Positions 4,763 through 6,851 of a stretch of DNA of 6,851 nt are shown one piece after another. Numbering within the stretch: the first letter of the stretch is position 1; every line of letters starts with the position of its first letter. The notes beneath the pieces are model-generated. The model made no database searches and had not been told where the DNA came from. It saw only the letters and a list, made by a program, of their open reading frames with translations. Source of the DNA: JAAFHS01 sp031396505. GTDB lineage: Bacteria; Pseudomonadota; Alphaproteobacteria; Rhodobacterales; Rhodobacteraceae. Both the position numbers and the translations under genes were made by a program. The stretch is taken from positions 1-6,851 of the forward strand of contig JANNKX010000137.1 of assembly GCA_031396505.1 (NCBI GenBank), in the 5' to 3' direction.

Positions 4763-6851
4763 TCATTCCGCCGCGATCCCTTCCAGCCGGTCTTCCAATT
4801 CATCCGCCGCCCCCTGCAACGCCGCCAGTGTTGCCGCATCCGGTTGCCAGTAGTTGCGATCCGACGCTTCCAGCAACCGCGTCGCCAGACGCACGCTCGC
4901 CTCGGGGTTCAGGTCCGCCAGTCGGCGACGCATCGCGTCGTCCAGCACGAAGGTTTCCGACAGGCGCTGATACACCCACGGGTCCACTTGGGCCGTTGTC
5001 GCCGACCAGCCAAGGGTGTTGGTCACATGCGCCTCGATCTGGCGCACGCCTTCGGCCCCATGGCGCAACAGGCCTTCATAGAACTTCGGGTTCAGGCTGC
5101 GTGACCGGGTTTCCAGTGCGATCTGGTCTTTCAGCGTGCGCACTTGCCCCGCGCCCCGGGTCTGATCGCCGATGTAGACCGGCGTTTCTTCGCCGCCGCG
5201 TGCGCGTTTGACCGCGCGGGCGATGCCACCCAGCGTGTCGAAATAATGATCGACCGACGTCACCCCCAGTTCGACCGATTCAAGGTTCTGATAGGCAAGA
5301 TCCACGTCCTTCAGCGCCTTTTGCAACAGGGCTGCATTCTGCGCAGGCTTGCCGTTGCGCCCGTAAGCAAAGGATTTGCGCGCCTCATAGGCATCTGCCA
5401 GCTCATCCTCGGCGCCAAAGGCCGATGATCCGACCAATGTGTTGACGTTGGCCCCGTAAGCCCCTTCGGCGTTGGAAAAAACGCGCAGCGATGCGGTTTC
5501 CATATCAACGCCCATCTCGGCGGCATAGGCCAGCGCATGGGCGCGGATGAAATTCTGCGCCAGCGGCTCATCCTCGGCGGTCGCGGCCTTATACGCCGCC
5601 TCGGCCAGCATCCGTGTCTGCAGCGGCAGAAGGTCGCGGAAGATGCCTGACAGCGTCATCACCACATCGATACGCGGGCGCCCCAGTTCGGCAAGCGGGA
5701 TCAGGTCTGCACCCGACAGTCGGCCAAAGCTGTCAAACCGGGGTTTTGCCCCCATCAGCGCCAGTGCCTGCGCAATCGGGCCGCCGTCGGATTTGATGTT
5801 GTCCGACCCCCACAGCACCAGCGCCACGGTACGCGGCAGGCGCGGATGCGCCTCGAGCAGGCGCTGCGCCTGTGCCGCACCATCGCGCAGGGCAAAGGCT
5901 GTGGGCATGCGGAACGGATCAAAGGCGTGGATATTGCGCCCGGTTGGCAGAATGTCGGGCGACCGGATCAGATCGCCACCCGGCACCGGCGCCATGAAAT
6001 GCCCGCCAAGCGCGCGCAGGAGGCCGGTGATTTCGTGATCTTCCTGCAGCAGCCTGTCAGCCCTTGCGCGCATCTCGGCGTCGCCCGTCATCAGGGCGAC
6101 CATGTCGGCGCGTTGCGCGTCCGACATTTTGCGCCCCACCACATGCAGCCCGTCGGTAATCAGTGCACCTTCGGTTTCCAGCAGTTTGGTCCACAGCGTT
6201 TCGGGCGCAGCCGTCATGTCAACAGCCCGCGCCTGTTCGGCGATCAGGATCGCCAGATCGGCCCGCTCGGGGGCTTGGGGATCACTGCGGCGCCAGCGGT
6301 CCAGCGTATCGCGCAGATCGGCCAGGCCCTTGTAAAGCCCCGCCTGCGCCAACGGCGGCGTCAGATGCGTCACCGTGATCGCGTTCGAGCGCCGCTTGGC
6401 CAGCGTCGCCTCAGACGGGTTATTGGCCGCATAAAGATAGATGTTGGGCAGATTGCCGATCAGCCGGTCCGGCCAGCAATTGCCGCCAACCCCGGCCTGC
6501 TTGCCCGGCATGAATTCCAGCGCACCATGCATGCCGAAATGCAGCAGGACATCGGCGCCGAAATCCTCGCGCATCCAGCGATAGAAGGTGGTGAAAGCAT
6601 GCGTCGGTGCAAAGCCGTGTTCGAACAGCAGGCGCATCGGGTCGCCCTCATAGCCGAACACGGGCTGAAGCCCGACAAAGACATTACCGAACTGGCAGCC
6701 CAACACATGCACGCCGCGCCCGTCGGTCTGATGGCGGCCCGGGGCCGGGCCCCAAACGGATTCAACGTCGGCCAGCCAGGGCGTCTTGGCGACGATGTCG
6801 GCGGCTGGCACGGTGACGGCCACATTGGCGGGCTGGCCAAACATCTTGGCA
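4763..6851 (-). CDS. bchH: Magnesium chelatase subunit H, C-terminal part (cut by window edge)
   Basis: BchH is the large porphyrin-binding subunit of magnesium chelatase. With the AAA+ subunits BchI and BchD it inserts Mg2+ into protoporphyrin IX at the branch from heme to bacteriochlorophyll. About 695 residues are visible, the C-terminal 58% or so of a protein that is usually near 1190 residues. The frame is open through the right window edge (Ala-Lys precede the first visible Met), so that Met is internal. CobN/BchH family signatures include PTHAFTTFYRWMREDFGAD (from residue 80 after the first visible Met), LHFGMHGALEFMPGKQAG (101-118, with the conserved His residues) and, further on, FSNAEGAYGANVN and VTSVDHYFDTLGG; NTLGWSATTAQVDPWVYQ lies near the C-terminus. 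The stop is followed by an 88-nt gap before bchL, the widest in the window. No frameshift or internal stop is seen. Confidence 0.98.
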   Translation of the reverse strand, partial: AKMFGQPANVAVTVPAADIVAKTPWLADVESVWGPAPGRHQTDGRGVHVLGCQFGNVFVGLQPVFGYEGDPMRLLFEHGFAPTHAFTTFYRWMREDFGADVLLHFGMHGALEFMPGKQAGVGGNCWPDRLIGNLPNIYLYAANNPSEATLAKRRSNAITVTHLTPPLAQAGLYKGLADLRDTLDRWRRSDPQAPERADLAILIAEQARAVDMTAAPETLWTKLLETEGALITDGLHVVGRKMSDAQRADMVALMTGDAEMRARADRLLQEDHEITGLLRALGGHFMAPVPGGDLIRSPDILPTGRNIHAFDPFRMPTAFALRDGAAQAQRLLEAHPRLPRTVALVLWGSDNIKSDGGPIAQALALMGAKPRFDSFGRLSGADLIPLAELGRPRIDVVMTLSGIFRDLLPLQTRMLAEAAYKAATAEDEPLAQNFIRAHALAYAAEMGVDMETASLRVFSNAEGAYGANVNTLVGSSAFGAEDELADAYEARKSFAYGRNGKPAQNAALLQKALKDVDLAYQNLESVELGVTSVDHYFDTLGGIARAVKRARGGEETPVYIGDQTRGAGQVRTLKDQIALETRSRSLNPKFYEGLLRHGAEGVRQIEAHVTNTLGWSATTAQVDPWVYQRLSETFVLDDAMRRRLADLNPEASVRLATRLLEASDRNYWQPDAATLAALQGAADELEDRLEGIAAE

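Noticed and set aside
4675..4839. Possible 55-residue N-terminal extension of BchL overlapping bchH
   Set aside because: The extension is basic, Pro- and Trp-rich, runs through the intergenic hairpin and does not resemble BchL. The ATG at 4674 has a good ribosome binding site and the expected N-terminus.
4165..5211. A 348-codon plus-strand open frame opposite bchL and bchH
   Set aside because: It lies antisense to two strongly conserved enzymes, crosses their gap, and its product is a low-complexity mix without a recognisable domain. High G+C content produces such shadow frames.
6736..6751. GC-rich inverted repeat GGCCCGG/CCGGGCC inside bchH
   Set aside because: It falls in a conserved coding stretch (VWGPAPG) and is explained by Gly/Pro/Ala codons at high G+C. 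Nothing around it suggests a regulatory site.

Overview
The window is a contiguous piece of a photosynthesis gene cluster from a purple, bacteriochlorophyll a-type alphaproteobacterium. It most likely comes from the Rhodobacteraceae (Rhodobacter/roseobacter group). The evidence is the high G+C content, gene products that read very close to remembered Rhodobacter proteins (especially PuhA and BchL), and the gene order bchH-bchL-bchM-lhaA-puhA-puhB-puhC, which matches the end of the classical bchFNBHLM-lhaA-puhABC superoperon. Species and lifestyle (aerobic anoxygenic phototroph versus purple non-sulfur) cannot be decided from this sequence.

Every real gene lies on the minus strand, so transcription runs from the right end to the left. 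From right to left: the C-terminal part of bchH (4763-6851, cut by the window edge); an 88-nt gap with a GC-rich stem-loop and an AT-containing tail that carries the bchL ribosome binding site; bchL (3772-4674); bchM (3100-3768), 3 nt after bchL; lhaA (1661-3082, with an alternative upstream start at 3121 that overlaps bchM); puhA (885-1643); a 71-nt gap with a perfect 11-bp stem-loop; puhB (175-813); and the first 55 codons of puhC (1-165), cut by the left edge. No stretch longer than about 90 nt lacks a gene, and I see no frameshift or internal stop in any of the seven genes.

The genes form a logical set. BchH carries protoporphyrin IX for Mg insertion, BchM methylates the Mg-protoporphyrin product, and BchL is the ATP-driven electron donor of dark-operative protochlorophyllide reductase. 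LhaA is a PucC-family membrane protein for light-harvesting 1 assembly. PuhA is the H subunit of the reaction centre, and PuhB and PuhC are assembly factors for the reaction centre-LH1 complex. The window therefore joins pigment synthesis to assembly of the complex that uses the pigment.

I found no undescribed biological system here. The points worth a second look are small: two intercistronic stem-loops (puhA/puhB and bchH/bchL), a repeat-like element that appears to supply the bchL ribosome binding site, a six-codon mini-ORF overlapping the bchL start, the ambiguous lhaA start, and a reaction centre H subunit that lacks cysteine and has a shortened C-terminus.
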